A stretch of 46,389 nt of DNA from JBBIWA01 sp037439425 (GTDB lineage: Bacteria > Acidobacteriota > Blastocatellia > RBC074): positions 1 through 46,389 of the forward strand of contig JBBIWA010000040.1 in the NCBI GenBank assembly GCA_037439425.1, given 5' to 3'. Position numbers and translations under genes: made by a program. The notes under the pieces are model-generated. The model ran no database searches. It saw only the letters and a list, made by a program, of their open reading frames with translations, and was not told where the DNA came from. This document shows, one piece after another, positions 36,183-45,232 of this stretch; position 1 is the stretch's first letter; each line of letters opens with the position of its first letter.

Positions 36183-36629
36183 ATGACCAGACACTACCTG
36201 AGTAATCAGATGCTTAATCTTGTCCGCGGCTATTTCATCAATCGCCGCCTGACTCGTCGCGTTCCGGCTGTTCTCCCAGTCCGGTTCACTGTTATCCGGC
36301 GAGGTCGCACCATCAAGACTCAGAGGTCACGCAGCATTTCAGCCTTTACTGCGGACTTGAGCCGCACGGGCCTCTCTATTGAAACGAGCGTGATTCAGAT
36401 CGAAGGCTTCCACATTTCAATCAGCTCAGATATGGCATCGGAGCAATTTCTGGAAATCGAACTATCGCTTCCTGAACGCTGTATTCGCATTGAAGGACGG
36501 CCGCTGCGTTATGAGCGCAAAGCATCTAAGGCAGGCAATTACATCGTCGGCGTGAAAATCCTCTCGATGTCGGACGAGGATCGCAGGGCTTATGAAGAGT
36601 ACCTGGGACGGGCGGAGAAGAGGTTTTGA
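36183..36629 (+). CDS. PilZ-domain protein (probable cyclic-di-GMP receptor)
   Basis: PilZ domains bind cyclic di-GMP through RxxxR and (D/N)xSxxG motifs. Here residues RRLTRRVPAVLPVRFTV (about 22-38) supply the arginines, and ADLSRTGLSIE (about 58-68) matches DxSxxG. The rest (ERCIRIEGRPLRYERK, GNYIVGVKIL) fits the beta-barrel. The 148-residue protein has no other domain. GGGAGAGG lies 2-5 bases before ATG 36183. It is a stand-alone effector; the target pathway is unknown, though the nearby secreted pilin-like protein is suggestive. Confidence 0.88.
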   Translation: MTRHYLSNQMLNLVRGYFINRRLTRRVPAVLPVRFTVIRRGRTIKTQRSRSISAFTADLSRTGLSIETSVIQIEGFHISISSDMASEQFLEIELSLPERCIRIEGRPLRYERKASKAGNYIVGVKILSMSDEDRRAYEEYLGRAEKRF

Positions 36630-36714
36630 GCTGATGGCTTCTTCCGTATAACTATACCTCAGCGCCTTCTCTCTAACGGTTTGGGGCGCTACATCTGTCG
36701 GTCATTTCCACATT

Positions 36715-37692
36715 TCAGCCTTCGAATGAAGCTTTGATCTGCTCAAGTTTGTATCCGGCTCCCAACATCACCATCAGCTTGATTCGCGCTTTATGGCTCG
36801 GCAGCAGCCCGCCAAGGATCGCGCCCAAGCGCTTCAGGTGCCGGCCTGAGCCTTCGTAGGCGTAAGTGTCAAGAATCCGACCGCGCGGACAGCGGGAAGT
36901 GATCACTATGGGCATGCCTGAGTTGATAGCGCGCTCAACCGCTGAGATTGCTGTGACAGGCACGTTACCTCGCCCCAGTCCTTCAAGCACCAGCCCGCGC
37001 GTGCCGCTCTCAAGCGCAAATTCGATCAAGCGCCCATCGGCTCCGGCAGAGAGCTTGATGATCTCAATCCGCTCTTCAAGTCGCTCTGTCGGGATATGCT
37101 CACGTCGAGCAGGATGGCGCGCAATAATGATGCGGTCTTTGTCCACCATTCCTAGGGGACCGAAATCGCGGCTTTGAAAAGTGTCGATCGCTTCTGTGTG
37201 GGTCTTGATCGCTTCAGAGGCAGCGATCAACTGGTCACCCATCACGACCATCACGCCGAGGTCGCGCGCCTGCGTGTCTGCTGCTACACGCACAGCTGCG
37301 CTCAGATTGCCCGGTCCGTCCCAGCTCAACTCAGAGCTGTTGCGCATCGCGCCGACGAAGACGATAGGCTTTTCCGAATTGAGTGTTAGATCTAGCAGGT
37401 AAGCCGTTTCCTCAAGCGTGTCTGTGCCGTGGGTGACTACGACACCAGTAATACTCTCATCGGCCAACAATGCTGCGACCTCGCGCGCTAGCTCCAGCAT
37501 CTTCGACGGCGTCATATGTGGCCCTGGCAGGCAGGCGAAGTTGATTGGAAGGCAATCAGCAACTTCATCGATGCCCGGTACCTGTGCCAAGATCTCTTCA
37601 CCTGAAAGCGCAGGCACCGCACCGCCATACTTCGGGTCCACTCGCATAGAGATTGTACCGCCTGTAAAGAAAATCACGATTCGTGGTTTCAT
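36715..37692 (-). CDS. ansA: L-asparaginase, type I
   Basis: The enzyme hydrolyses L-asparagine to aspartate and ammonia. The 325-residue protein has the N-terminal VIFFTGGTISM (catalytic Thr near residue 11) and VVTHGTDTLEETAYLLDL near 90-107 with the second Thr-Asp pair. Then come VFVGAMRNSSELSWDGPGNL, VVMGDQLIAA and a C-terminal GLVLEGLGRGNVPVTA near 235. No signal peptide, so it is the cytoplasmic type I rather than the periplasmic type II. ATG 37692 is used; the frame is open to a TTG at 37722. Confidence 0.95.
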   Translation of the reverse strand: MKPRIVIFFTGGTISMRVDPKYGGAVPALSGEEILAQVPGIDEVADCLPINFACLPGPHMTPSKMLELAREVAALLADESITGVVVTHGTDTLEETAYLLDLTLNSEKPIVFVGAMRNSSELSWDGPGNLSAAVRVAADTQARDLGVMVVMGDQLIAASEAIKTHTEAIDTFQSRDFGPLGMVDKDRIIIARHPARREHIPTERLEERIEIIKLSAGADGRLIEFALESGTRGLVLEGLGRGNVPVTAISAVERAINSGMPIVITSRCPRGRILDTYAYEGSGRHLKRLGAILGGLLPSHKARIKLMVMLGAGYKLEQIKASFEG

Positions 37693-38000
37693 TGGCCCAG
37701 CCTTGACTTTAATTAAACGCAAATGCCCAACGATTATCAGGCCAATCCCCGGCTGTGAGCAAGAGAGGGCGGCAGGGAAGAGAAAGGAGGAAGAGAGCGT
37801 TTTCCAGGCGTTCAGGCGGCAAGCGCCTACTGATAGCTAACTACTGGAAACTGGCTGCTGATCTTACAAGGAGAAAGCAGTGGTTCAAACAGGAGTTCTA
37901 TTTCCCCCAGTTACCAGCAATACTGGGGACATTTTTTGAGCGAAAGGGTTAATAAGATTCGATTCTCTCTTCTGTCCTCGTCGTGGTTTAATAAAGTGAT

Positions 38001-40925
38001 ATGAGTATCCAGCAAAGCATACCAGCTCGAGCGAGAAAAGACGAGCCGCTAAGTCGAGACATTCACCAGCTCGGCGACTTGTTGGGAGAGACGCTAAAAC
38101 GGCTTGGTGGCGAGCGCCTTTTTCAAATCGAGGAACGTGTCCGCGCACTGTGCAAGAAGCTGCGCGCGCAGCATTCAACTGCCGATGAAAAGAGGCTCAA
38201 GCAGCTGCTTGGGAGCCTTAGCCTGGACGAGGCCATCGGTGTGATCCGCGCCTTTTCAGTCTACTTTCAACTGGTCAACATCGCAGAGCAGCACCATCGC
38301 ATCCGGCGCAAACGCTACTACGAGTTGATACGCCCCGACCGGCCGCAGAAAGGCTCTCTAGCAGAAACGCTGCGGCGGCTGAGCGCGGCCGGGATCGCGC
38401 CAGTTGAAATCGAGCGGGTGCTTGACCGTTTAGCTATTCAGCCAGTAATTACGGCGCACCCGACTGAAGCAGCGCGGCGCACCCTGCTTGAAAAGCATCG
38501 GCGCATTGCCGACTTGCTGTTTGCTTTCGATGATCCTGATCTGTCAGCGCGCCAACGCGAGGAACTGCAAAACCGGCTCGCGGCTGAGGTCGAATCCATA
38601 TGGCAGACCGATGAAGTGCGGCAGCAACAGCCCACCGTGATTGATGAGGTGAACAATGGCCTTTACTACTTCGATGCCATTCTCTTTGAGGTAGTACCAA
38701 AAATGTTGCAAGAGCTAGAGCAACAACTGGAGAGAAATTTTCCCGGTGTGAAACTACATGATGGAATCGCGCCCTTGCGCTTCGGTTCATGGATTGGGGG
38801 TGACCGCGATGGCAATCCGTTCGTCACGCCAGAAGTGAGTTGGGAGACGCTACTGCTTCAGCAGCGATTGGTCTTGCGCAAGTACCTGGCTGTGGTGGCT
38901 GACCTGGGCCGGCGCTTGAGCGAATCGTCGCGCTTTTCTCCGGCCAGTGACCAACTGCGCGCTTCTCTTGCCACCGATGCGAAGGAGCTGCCCGCCATTG
39001 CCAAAGAAGTCTCCCGGCGCAATGCCGAAGAGCCTTATCGGCAGAAACTTTCTTACATTTACGCGCGGCTTGAAAACACGCTGCGGCGCAATCGCTATCT
39101 CGCCTCAGCTCTGCGTATCGAATCGCCGAGCACACTCATTTCGACGCGACCAGGATTACCGATCATTGCGGCGCTGACCGGATCGGAAATTGCAACTGCG
39201 AGCGTCTACCGGACGGGCGAGGAGTTGTGGGAAGACCTGCGCTTGATGCGCGACAGTCTACGCGCCAGCAAATCTGTTTATGCTGTTCGCGAAGTAGAGC
39301 AGTTGATGCGTCAGGTGGCGACCTTTGATTTGCATCTGGCAACGCTTGATCTGCGCCAGCACAGCGACCGGCACACGGCCGCTTTGAGCGAGATCACTCG
39401 CGCGCTTGGTCTGAGGCCGGATTACGGCCAGATGAATGAGCAAGCGCGCCTCGCATGGTTGACACAGGAACTCGCTTCAGCGCGCCCGCTTGTTTCTCCC
39501 GATTCTCATTACAGCCCAGAGACGACCGAAACTCTCAACGTTTTTCGCGTCGCCCGCCGCGCACTCGATGAGATCAGCCCCCGCGCGATTCGCAGCTATA
39601 TTGTCAGCATGACACGCAACGCAAGCGACTTGCTCGCCGCCTTAGTTCTGGCCAAAACAGCCGGTCTCAACCAAAGGAAGGATACTACCTCCGCCGCTGG
39701 TCATTTCCCCTTTCGCCTTGCCGTTGTGCCGCTGTTTGAAACGATTGACGATCTGCGTCGCGCACCCGAGCTGATGCAGCGATTGTTTGAAAATCAGATC
39801 TACTGTCAGCAACTTGAGTCGCAGGATCGGGTGCAAGAGGTGATGCTCGGCTACTCCGACAGCAGCAAGGATGGGGGCATCCTGACTTCGAGCTGGGAAC
39901 TGTACAAAGCGCAGGAGCGCTTGTGGGAGGTAGCGCGCGCTCACAAAGTCGAGTTGGTGCTCTTTCACGGGCGCGGTGGAACGGTAGGACGCGGCGGCGG
40001 ACCAAGTCATGCAGCGATTCTGGCGCAGCCGCCTGGGACGGTGGCCGGACGCATCAAGATCACTGAGCAGGGTGAAGTTATCTCCTTCAAATACAGCCTG
40101 CCGGAGATAGCGTTGCGCAGCCTGGAGCTGACGACTTCAGCAGTCATTGAGGCCAGTCTGCCTCGGTCAGAGCTCCCTGTGCCGCGACTGACCAGGTGGA
40201 AAGAAATTATGGAGCAGCTCTCACAAGAAGCCTTTGCGTTTTACCGTCGCGTGGTACACGAAACGCCAGGATTCTATGACTATTTTGTGAAGGCCACGCC
40301 AGTCGAAGAGCTGCCGCGGTTGCCAATCGGTTCGCGTCCAGCCAGACGCAAACAAGGCTCGCAAAGCCTGGAGGATTTGCGAGCTATTCCCTGGGTCTTC
40401 GGTTGGACGCAAAGCCGCCACCTGTTGCCAGGCTGGCTGGCAGTGGGCACGGCGCTAGAGAATTTTATAAGCGAGCGGCCACGCGCCAACCTGAAGGTGT
40501 TGCGAGAGATGTATCGCGACTGGCCTTTTTTCCGCAGCACGATCTCGAACATCGAGATGACACTGGCCAAAGCCGATTTTCAGATTGCACGGCAGTATGC
40601 TCTGAAGCTGGCTGATCCTGCAACGGGCAGGATGATCTTCAACCTGCTCAAAGAAGAGTATGAACGCACTTGTCTGCTTGTCCTCCAGATTACAGGTGAG
40701 CGCCGCTTGTTGGATAACACGCCCGTCTTGCAGCGCTCGATCGCGGTGCGCAATCCTTACGTTGATCCGATGAGTTACTTGCAGGTGGAACTGCTTGCTC
40801 GCAAACGTGCCGGCGAAGACGACAGTCGAAAGAGGCGCTCTGTAAATAATGAACAGGACAAATTACTTTATGCTATCCTGATGACCATTAATGGCATTGC
40901 TGCCGGGATGAGAAATACTGGATGA
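38001..40925 (+). CDS. ppc: Phosphoenolpyruvate carboxylase
   Basis: Ppc carboxylates phosphoenolpyruvate to oxaloacetate, replenishing the TCA cycle. The 974-residue protein has the catalytic TAHPTEAARRTLLEKHRRI near 150 (His), FGSWIGGDRDGNPFVTPE near 255-272, MLGYSDSSKDGGILTSSW near 615, and the glycine loop FHGRGGTVGRGGGPSHAAI near 655. The C terminus ends MRNTG, the conserved allosteric end. Length is slightly above the typical 880-950. It is preceded by a short spacer and followed by the P1-peptidase gene. Confidence 0.98.
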   Translation: MSIQQSIPARARKDEPLSRDIHQLGDLLGETLKRLGGERLFQIEERVRALCKKLRAQHSTADEKRLKQLLGSLSLDEAIGVIRAFSVYFQLVNIAEQHHRIRRKRYYELIRPDRPQKGSLAETLRRLSAAGIAPVEIERVLDRLAIQPVITAHPTEAARRTLLEKHRRIADLLFAFDDPDLSARQREELQNRLAAEVESIWQTDEVRQQQPTVIDEVNNGLYYFDAILFEVVPKMLQELEQQLERNFPGVKLHDGIAPLRFGSWIGGDRDGNPFVTPEVSWETLLLQQRLVLRKYLAVVADLGRRLSESSRFSPASDQLRASLATDAKELPAIAKEVSRRNAEEPYRQKLSYIYARLENTLRRNRYLASALRIESPSTLISTRPGLPIIAALTGSEIATASVYRTGEELWEDLRLMRDSLRASKSVYAVREVEQLMRQVATFDLHLATLDLRQHSDRHTAALSEITRALGLRPDYGQMNEQARLAWLTQELASARPLVSPDSHYSPETTETLNVFRVARRALDEISPRAIRSYIVSMTRNASDLLAALVLAKTAGLNQRKDTTSAAGHFPFRLAVVPLFETIDDLRRAPELMQRLFENQIYCQQLESQDRVQEVMLGYSDSSKDGGILTSSWELYKAQERLWEVARAHKVELVLFHGRGGTVGRGGGPSHAAILAQPPGTVAGRIKITEQGEVISFKYSLPEIALRSLELTTSAVIEASLPRSELPVPRLTRWKEIMEQLSQEAFAFYRRVVHETPGFYDYFVKATPVEELPRLPIGSRPARRKQGSQSLEDLRAIPWVFGWTQSRHLLPGWLAVGTALENFISERPRANLKVLREMYRDWPFFRSTISNIEMTLAKADFQIARQYALKLADPATGRMIFNLLKEEYERTCLLVLQITGERRLLDNTPVLQRSIAVRNPYVDPMSYLQVELLARKRAGEDDSRKRRSVNNEQDKLLYAILMTINGIAAGMRNTG

Positions 40926-41035
40926 CGCAGCCACAGGGTATGTAGGCAGGCCGCGCAGGGGAATAAATGCATGAAGCCTTTTCGCGCAGTTCTGCGTATC
41001 TAAACTAGCTTGCGGATTTCAAGAGGTTGCCACCT

Positions 41036-42223
41036 ATGCTCAGAGTTATTCTTAGCTTCTCGCTACTTCTGACGTTTATGAACCAGACACAAGAGAAAAA
41101 GCCGCGCCCACGCGCCCGTGACCTTGGCATTGTAGTTGGAGTATTGTCCCCAGGCAAGCTTAACGCAATCACCGATGTACCCGGTGTGCTGGTGGGACAC
41201 ACCACGCTCATTAAAGGCGATGACGTGCGGACAGGGGTGACCGCGATCTTGCCGCACGCGGGCAATCTCTTCCAGGAAAAAGTGCCAGCCGCTATCTTCG
41301 TTGGAAATGGTTTTGGCAAATTGACCGGCTCGACACAGGTCAACGAACTGGGAGAAATTGAGACTCCAATCCTGCTGACCAACACGCTCAATGTGCCACG
41401 GGTGGCTGATGCGCTCATTGACTGGATGCTTGCTCTGCCGGGCAACGAACAGGTGCGTTCAATCAACCCGGTTGTAGCCGAAACCAATGATAGTTATCTC
41501 AACGACATTCGCGGGCGCCACGTTGGGCGAGAGGAAGTTTTCGCTGCTCTCAGGAACGCTAGCAGCGGGCCAGTTGAAGAGGGCTCGGTTGGCGCAGGTA
41601 CTGGCACGGTGGCCTTTGGTTTCAAAGGCGGCATTGGAACGGCTTCACGGGTGCTCCCACAAAGCGCAGGTGGTTACACAGTTGGGGTGCTGGTGCAGAC
41701 CAATTTTGGTGGAGTGCTGACGATGAACGGCGCTCCGGTCGGGCGCGAATTGGGCAGGTATTATCTGAGAGAGCAGCTCGAGCCTCGACGGATTGGCCGA
41801 CAGGGGGGCACTCAGACAGAAGCAATTGATCAGGCTGAAGGCTCGATCATTATGGTAGTAGCGACTGACGCGCCGCTTGAGGCGCGCAATCTGAGGCGAC
41901 TAGCGGCACGCGCGATGCTAGGGCTGGCGCGCACTGGTTCACCGGCGACTAACGGCAGCGGCGATTATGCTATCGCTTTCAGCACTGCGCCGCAAAGCCG
42001 GATTCGCGCAAGCGAAGCTGTTCGTAAGACTCAGGTGCTGGGTAACGAGGCGATGTCTCCGCTCTTTCTAGCCGCAGTGGAGGCAACTGAGGAAGCTATT
42101 TACAACTCGCTGCTGCGCGCCACCACTATGACGGGGCGTGACGGCCACCGCATCGAAGCATTGCCAATTGAGCAAACAGTGAGGATATTGAAGAAGTACG
42201 GTGCGCTGAAGGAGAGCCAATGA
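41036..42223 (+). CDS. P1-family peptidase (DmpA/L-aminopeptidase-like), exported
   Basis: P1-family peptidases (DmpA type) are autoproteolytic N-terminal-nucleophile enzymes that release N-terminal residues from peptides. The 395-residue protein has a signal peptide (LRVILSFSLLLTFMNQ), followed by RARDLGIVVGVLSPGKLNAI, the conserved block EEGSVGAGTGTVAFGFKGG near 180-200, TVGVLVQTNFG near 215 and EGSIIMVVATDAPL near 270. The Gly-Ser in the last is probably the autoprocessing site and nucleophile (family knowledge). ATG at 41036 is preferred over the TTG at 41027 since AAGAGG lies 9 bases upstream. Confidence 0.92.
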   Translation: MLRVILSFSLLLTFMNQTQEKKPRPRARDLGIVVGVLSPGKLNAITDVPGVLVGHTTLIKGDDVRTGVTAILPHAGNLFQEKVPAAIFVGNGFGKLTGSTQVNELGEIETPILLTNTLNVPRVADALIDWMLALPGNEQVRSINPVVAETNDSYLNDIRGRHVGREEVFAALRNASSGPVEEGSVGAGTGTVAFGFKGGIGTASRVLPQSAGGYTVGVLVQTNFGGVLTMNGAPVGRELGRYYLREQLEPRRIGRQGGTQTEAIDQAEGSIIMVVATDAPLEARNLRRLAARAMLGLARTGSPATNGSGDYAIAFSTAPQSRIRASEAVRKTQVLGNEAMSPLFLAAVEATEEAIYNSLLRATTMTGRDGHRIEALPIEQTVRILKKYGALKESQ

Positions 42224-42310
42224 AAGGTTGCACCACCCCGGGGCCGAGAGGCCGCTCCGGATAAAACGCCAATCTCAGGGACGAAATTGACAGCGGGCAG
42301 AAAACCAGAT

Positions 42311-42342
42311 GCGGACGGACGCAAGTCAGGACGGCCGTCCGC
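42311..42342. terminator. Hairpin between convergent genes
   Basis: GCGGACGG (42311-42318) pairs perfectly with CCGTCCGC (42335-42342) between the P1-peptidase gene and the STAS gene, which converge. It could terminate transcription from both sides, but no T-run follows. Confidence 0.4.
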
Positions 42343-42366
42343 GGTTGCAACCGGTCGGGACCGCGA

Positions 42367-42705
42367 TTAAGCAAAGCTCTTTACTGCATCAGCTTCGTTA
42401 TCGAAGATCTCAAAGACGGTGATCAGCTTGGTAATGGTCAGCAAGTCACTAATGCGCTTGGTCGCGTTAAGCAACTTGAGTTCGCCGCCCGCACGCTTGA
42501 CCGTGGTGTAGCTGCGCACGATCTCGCCGAGGCCGCCGCTATCCATGTAGGGGACATTCGCCAGGTTGAGAAGCAACTTGGTCTCTTTGCGCTCAATCAG
42601 TTCATCAATTTTGCGCTTCAGCTGTACGTCACCCTCGCCAAGGAGGATTTTGCCTTCGACATCGAGAATCGTTACGTTGCCACTTTTGCGCTCTGTAATG
42701 TTCAT
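42367..42705 (-). CDS. STAS-domain anti-sigma factor antagonist-like protein
   Basis: The 112-residue protein is a stand-alone STAS domain: VTILDVEGKILLGEGDVQLKRKI, LLLNLANVPYMDSGGLGEIVRSY near 45-68 with the phosphorylatable Ser in YMDSGGLGEI, and a C-terminal SDLLTITKLITVFEIFDNEADAV. This resembles SpoIIAA/RsbV antagonists, which bind anti-sigma kinases when unphosphorylated. No kinase or sigma gene lies nearby, so its partner is unknown. GGAGG lies 5 bases before ATG 42705. Confidence 0.92.
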   Translation of the reverse strand: MNITERKSGNVTILDVEGKILLGEGDVQLKRKIDELIERKETKLLLNLANVPYMDSGGLGEIVRSYTTVKRAGGELKLLNATKRISDLLTITKLITVFEIFDNEADAVKSFA

Positions 42706-42888
42706 ACGGGCCTCCAATGAGTTGGTAGAATGTGATTTTGAAAAGCAGCCAGAAAACTACCACAGGCTTACAGTAATGGCAAGACTGCTGCACCGCAAAG
42801 GCGCGGCAATCCAGGGGCCGAATCTAAATCGAAGCAGGCAAGATTAGGGCATCGGGTCAGAGGCTCGAGCGGTGAAGGAAAGTTTAAG

Positions 42889-42916
42889 CTGCTAGAGCCA
42901 GTGTGCGCTCTAGCAG
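42889..42916. repeat. Perfect 10-bp inverted repeat
   Basis: CTGCTAGAGC (42889-42898) and GCTCTAGCAG (42907-42916) pair perfectly around an 8-base loop. No T-run follows, so it may be a regulatory site or an unrelated element end. Confidence 0.6.
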
Positions 42917-43025
42917 TGGGCTAGCGGACACGCCTGGTGAGGGTTATCCCAAGCTCTTGTGTTTCGATTTAGTGGCTAACGTGTGGTGTTATCCGGTAGT
43001 ACTGCAGTGCTAGCTGCCTGTCTTT

Positions 43026-43175
43026 GTTGGAGGGCGTTGGAAGACCCCCTCCGGCAGAGCTCAGCCCCGGAAGAGCTGGCTGCAGCTCTAGGTGTCACGC
43101 CCTGAGAGAGCTTTCTCCCGTGACCAAAGCCCCGAAGGGAGGGCTGAATTGGCTTTCAGGATCAAGCCCTACAAT
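43026..43175. repeat. MITE-like dispersed repeat, copy 2 (150 bp)
   Basis: It corresponds to the copy at 16711-16861. The right end GCCCTACAAT (43166-43175) is identical, and the left end (43026-43035) differs at two or three positions. Several inner blocks are shared in the same order. An internal AGAGCT/AGCTCT palindrome is present. Confidence 0.65.
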
Positions 43176-43305
43176 CGTGACATGTACCCTATAGGGCGGA
43201 TTTGACGTAAGCCGTTATGGTTGTTATGATGTTGCGCGTTTATCAGGTGCTATCATCAACTTGCACAACAAGCGCTGTTGCCTCAACAGCGCGAAAGGCA
43301 ACTGC

Positions 43306-44244
43306 ATGAAGATAAGCTCTGCTGACCCTGTTATGTCGCCACTGCCAACTATCGCGGTTGAGAGAGAGGGTGGGAGGCAGCATTTGACGATCAGTGAGAA
43401 ACTAGCCGCATATTTAGAGCTAACCAAGCCACGAGTTACTTTTCTCGTGGTACTCTCGGCTCTGGCGGGCTTCGCCATGGGGGCTCGCAGCTCAGTTGAT
43501 TATCTGCAATTGCTACACACGGCTATTGGTATCGGGTTGCTCTCTGGAGGAATCGCTGCGCTTAACCAGTATTTAGAGCGGGAGTTAGATGGATTGATGC
43601 GGCGAACTAAGATGCGGCCATTGCCTGCCGGTAAGGTATCAGCGACTCAGGCCTGGGTCTTAGGTCTTTCTCTTTCTACCATTGCTGTGGTCTATCTGGC
43701 GATGCTTGTCAATCCGCTGACCGCGATCTGGGGAATGATCGCACTTGGCAGTTATTTGTTCCTTTACACGCCACTGAAGACCCGAACAAGTTGGTGCACT
43801 TTCATTGGGGCTTTCCCTGGTGCGCTTCCACCCTTGCTTGGTTGGACGGCTGCTCGTAATGAGGTTGGGATTGAGGCGTTAGTGTTGTTTGGCATTCTTT
43901 TCCTTTGGCAGTTCCCCCATTTCCATGCCATTGCTTGGCTCTATCGTGAAGACTACGCGCGCGCGGGTATCAAGATGCTGCCGGTAATTGAAGCCGATGG
44001 TCAATCGACTGCGCGGCAGATTGTCGGCTATACGCTCGCACTTCTCCCCGTGAGTTTGGTGCCGGCCTGGTTGGGGATGGCAGGTGCAATTTACTTCTTC
44101 GGCGCTCTGATCCTCGGGTTGCTGTTTCTTCACATCAGCCTGGTCGCGGCGAAAACCAAAACAAAACTACAGTCGCGCCGATTGCTTCAAGCCTCGGTGC
44201 TTTATCTGCCTCTTTTGTTTGCGCTGATGGTTCTGAGCCGGTAG
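43306..44244 (+). CDS. cyoE: Protoheme IX farnesyltransferase (heme O synthase)
   Basis: CyoE/CtaB attaches a farnesyl group to heme b, giving heme O for terminal oxidases (then heme A). The 312-residue multispanning protein has the prenyl-diphosphate motif NQYLERELDGLMRRTKMRPLPAG near residues 85-107 and the second loop YREDYARAGIKMLPVIEADG near 210. About seven to nine hydrophobic segments are present. ATG 43306 is favoured; the frame is open upstream to a TTG at 43261, and an ATG at 43333 would remove nine residues. No oxidase genes lie in the window. The prenyl substrate may come from the ispA-type enzyme at 10.0 kb. Confidence 0.94.
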   Translation: MKISSADPVMSPLPTIAVEREGGRQHLTISEKLAAYLELTKPRVTFLVVLSALAGFAMGARSSVDYLQLLHTAIGIGLLSGGIAALNQYLERELDGLMRRTKMRPLPAGKVSATQAWVLGLSLSTIAVVYLAMLVNPLTAIWGMIALGSYLFLYTPLKTRTSWCTFIGAFPGALPPLLGWTAARNEVGIEALVLFGILFLWQFPHFHAIAWLYREDYARAGIKMLPVIEADGQSTARQIVGYTLALLPVSLVPAWLGMAGAIYFFGALILGLLFLHISLVAAKTKTKLQSRRLLQASVLYLPLLFALMVLSR

Positions 44245-44248
44245 GAGC

Positions 44249-45196
44249 TCATTGCTGCGAGGCGCGCTTGAGCCTGTCCATCAATGCCAGTCCTAATCCT
44301 TTCTCTTCGACCATCTGGCAATAGATCACTTTGATTCCTGCCTCATCGCACTGACGGAAAAAGAGGAAGAGCGAACGAGCGTAATCCTCCAGGCTCTGAC
44401 AGAGACGAAGGAGGTTGAAACTGGCCCCTGCTGGTGGTGCCACCAGCCCGATGTAAGCTGCATTAGGGGCCGGAATTGCTTGGCGCGGATGAGCTACCAA
44501 CACCACACGAGCTTGAGGAGCATAATGACGATACTTAAGTCCCGGACTGCGAGGCCGTATCACTGCTGCAGTCTTGGCCAGCTCAGTTTCTGGTATCACT
44601 TCTCTGAGTTGTTCTAGGGTGATGGCCCCAGCCCGCAATACCAGGGGCTGCTTCCCCGTACAGTCAACAACCGTGGATTCCAATCCCACTTCTGTTTGAT
44701 CGCCTTTGAGGATACAACTGATGCGGCCATCTAAATCGGCTTTGACTGCCTGCCAGGTAGTGGGACTAGGTCTGCCCGAAAGATTGGCCGAGGGCGCAAC
44801 CAGCGGCACCTGGCAGGCTTTGAGGAATGCCTGCGCAATTGGATGGCGTGGCATCCGCACGCCTAAGGTCTCTAAACCAGCAGTGGCAATGGGTGGGATG
44901 CGATCGCTTTTGGGAAGCACCAGAGTTAGCGGACCGGGGAAGAAGCGATCAATAAACTTGGCGGCGGTGGGAGTGATCTCTTTGACGATCAGTTTTAGTT
45001 GAGCGACGCCGGAGATATGAGCGATGAGTGGATTGTCTATCGGGCGGCCTTTGGCGAGAAAGATTTTTTCGATAGCGGCCTGATTGAAAACATTTGCGCC
45101 CAGCCCGTAGACTGTTTCTGTTGGAAAAGCCACCACCTCACCTTGAAGAATAAACCGCGCAGCGACCAGTGGCGAGCGAGTCAGTTTAGTAATCAT
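44249..45196 (-). CDS. L-threonylcarbamoyladenylate synthase (Sua5/YwlC type)
   Basis: The enzyme makes threonylcarbamoyl-AMP from threonine, bicarbonate and ATP, the first step of t6A synthesis at position 37 of ANN-decoding tRNAs. The 315-residue protein has the YrdC domain (VVAFPTETVYGLGANVFN near 20-37, KGRPIDNPLIAHI near 50-62, LVAPSANLSGRPSPT near 132-146) and the C-terminal Sua5 domain (RPRSPGLKYRHYAPQARVVLV near 218). It is therefore the long Sua5 form rather than the short TsaC. It converges with cyoE, leaving 4 bases. Confidence 0.95.
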   Translation of the reverse strand: MITKLTRSPLVAARFILQGEVVAFPTETVYGLGANVFNQAAIEKIFLAKGRPIDNPLIAHISGVAQLKLIVKEITPTAAKFIDRFFPGPLTLVLPKSDRIPPIATAGLETLGVRMPRHPIAQAFLKACQVPLVAPSANLSGRPSPTTWQAVKADLDGRISCILKGDQTEVGLESTVVDCTGKQPLVLRAGAITLEQLREVIPETELAKTAAVIRPRSPGLKYRHYAPQARVVLVAHPRQAIPAPNAAYIGLVAPPAGASFNLLRLCQSLEDYARSLFLFFRQCDEAGIKVIYCQMVEEKGLGLALMDRLKRASQQ

Positions 45197-45232
45197 CGTG
45201 GCAATCTGCCAGCTCTCAGCAGACGATCCTGG

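Larger units (their letters stand above)
42706..43305. other. Gene-poor stretch (600 bp) with hairpin and MITE-like repeat
   Basis: No gene was recognised. It contains the perfect 10-bp hairpin at 42889-42916 and the repeat copy at 43026-43175. The STAS and cyoE promoters should both lie in this divergent spacer. Confidence 0.55.

Noticed and set aside
37885..38178. 97-codon minus-strand frame at the ppc start
   Set aside because: It is antisense to the ppc 5' end and has no ribosome site.
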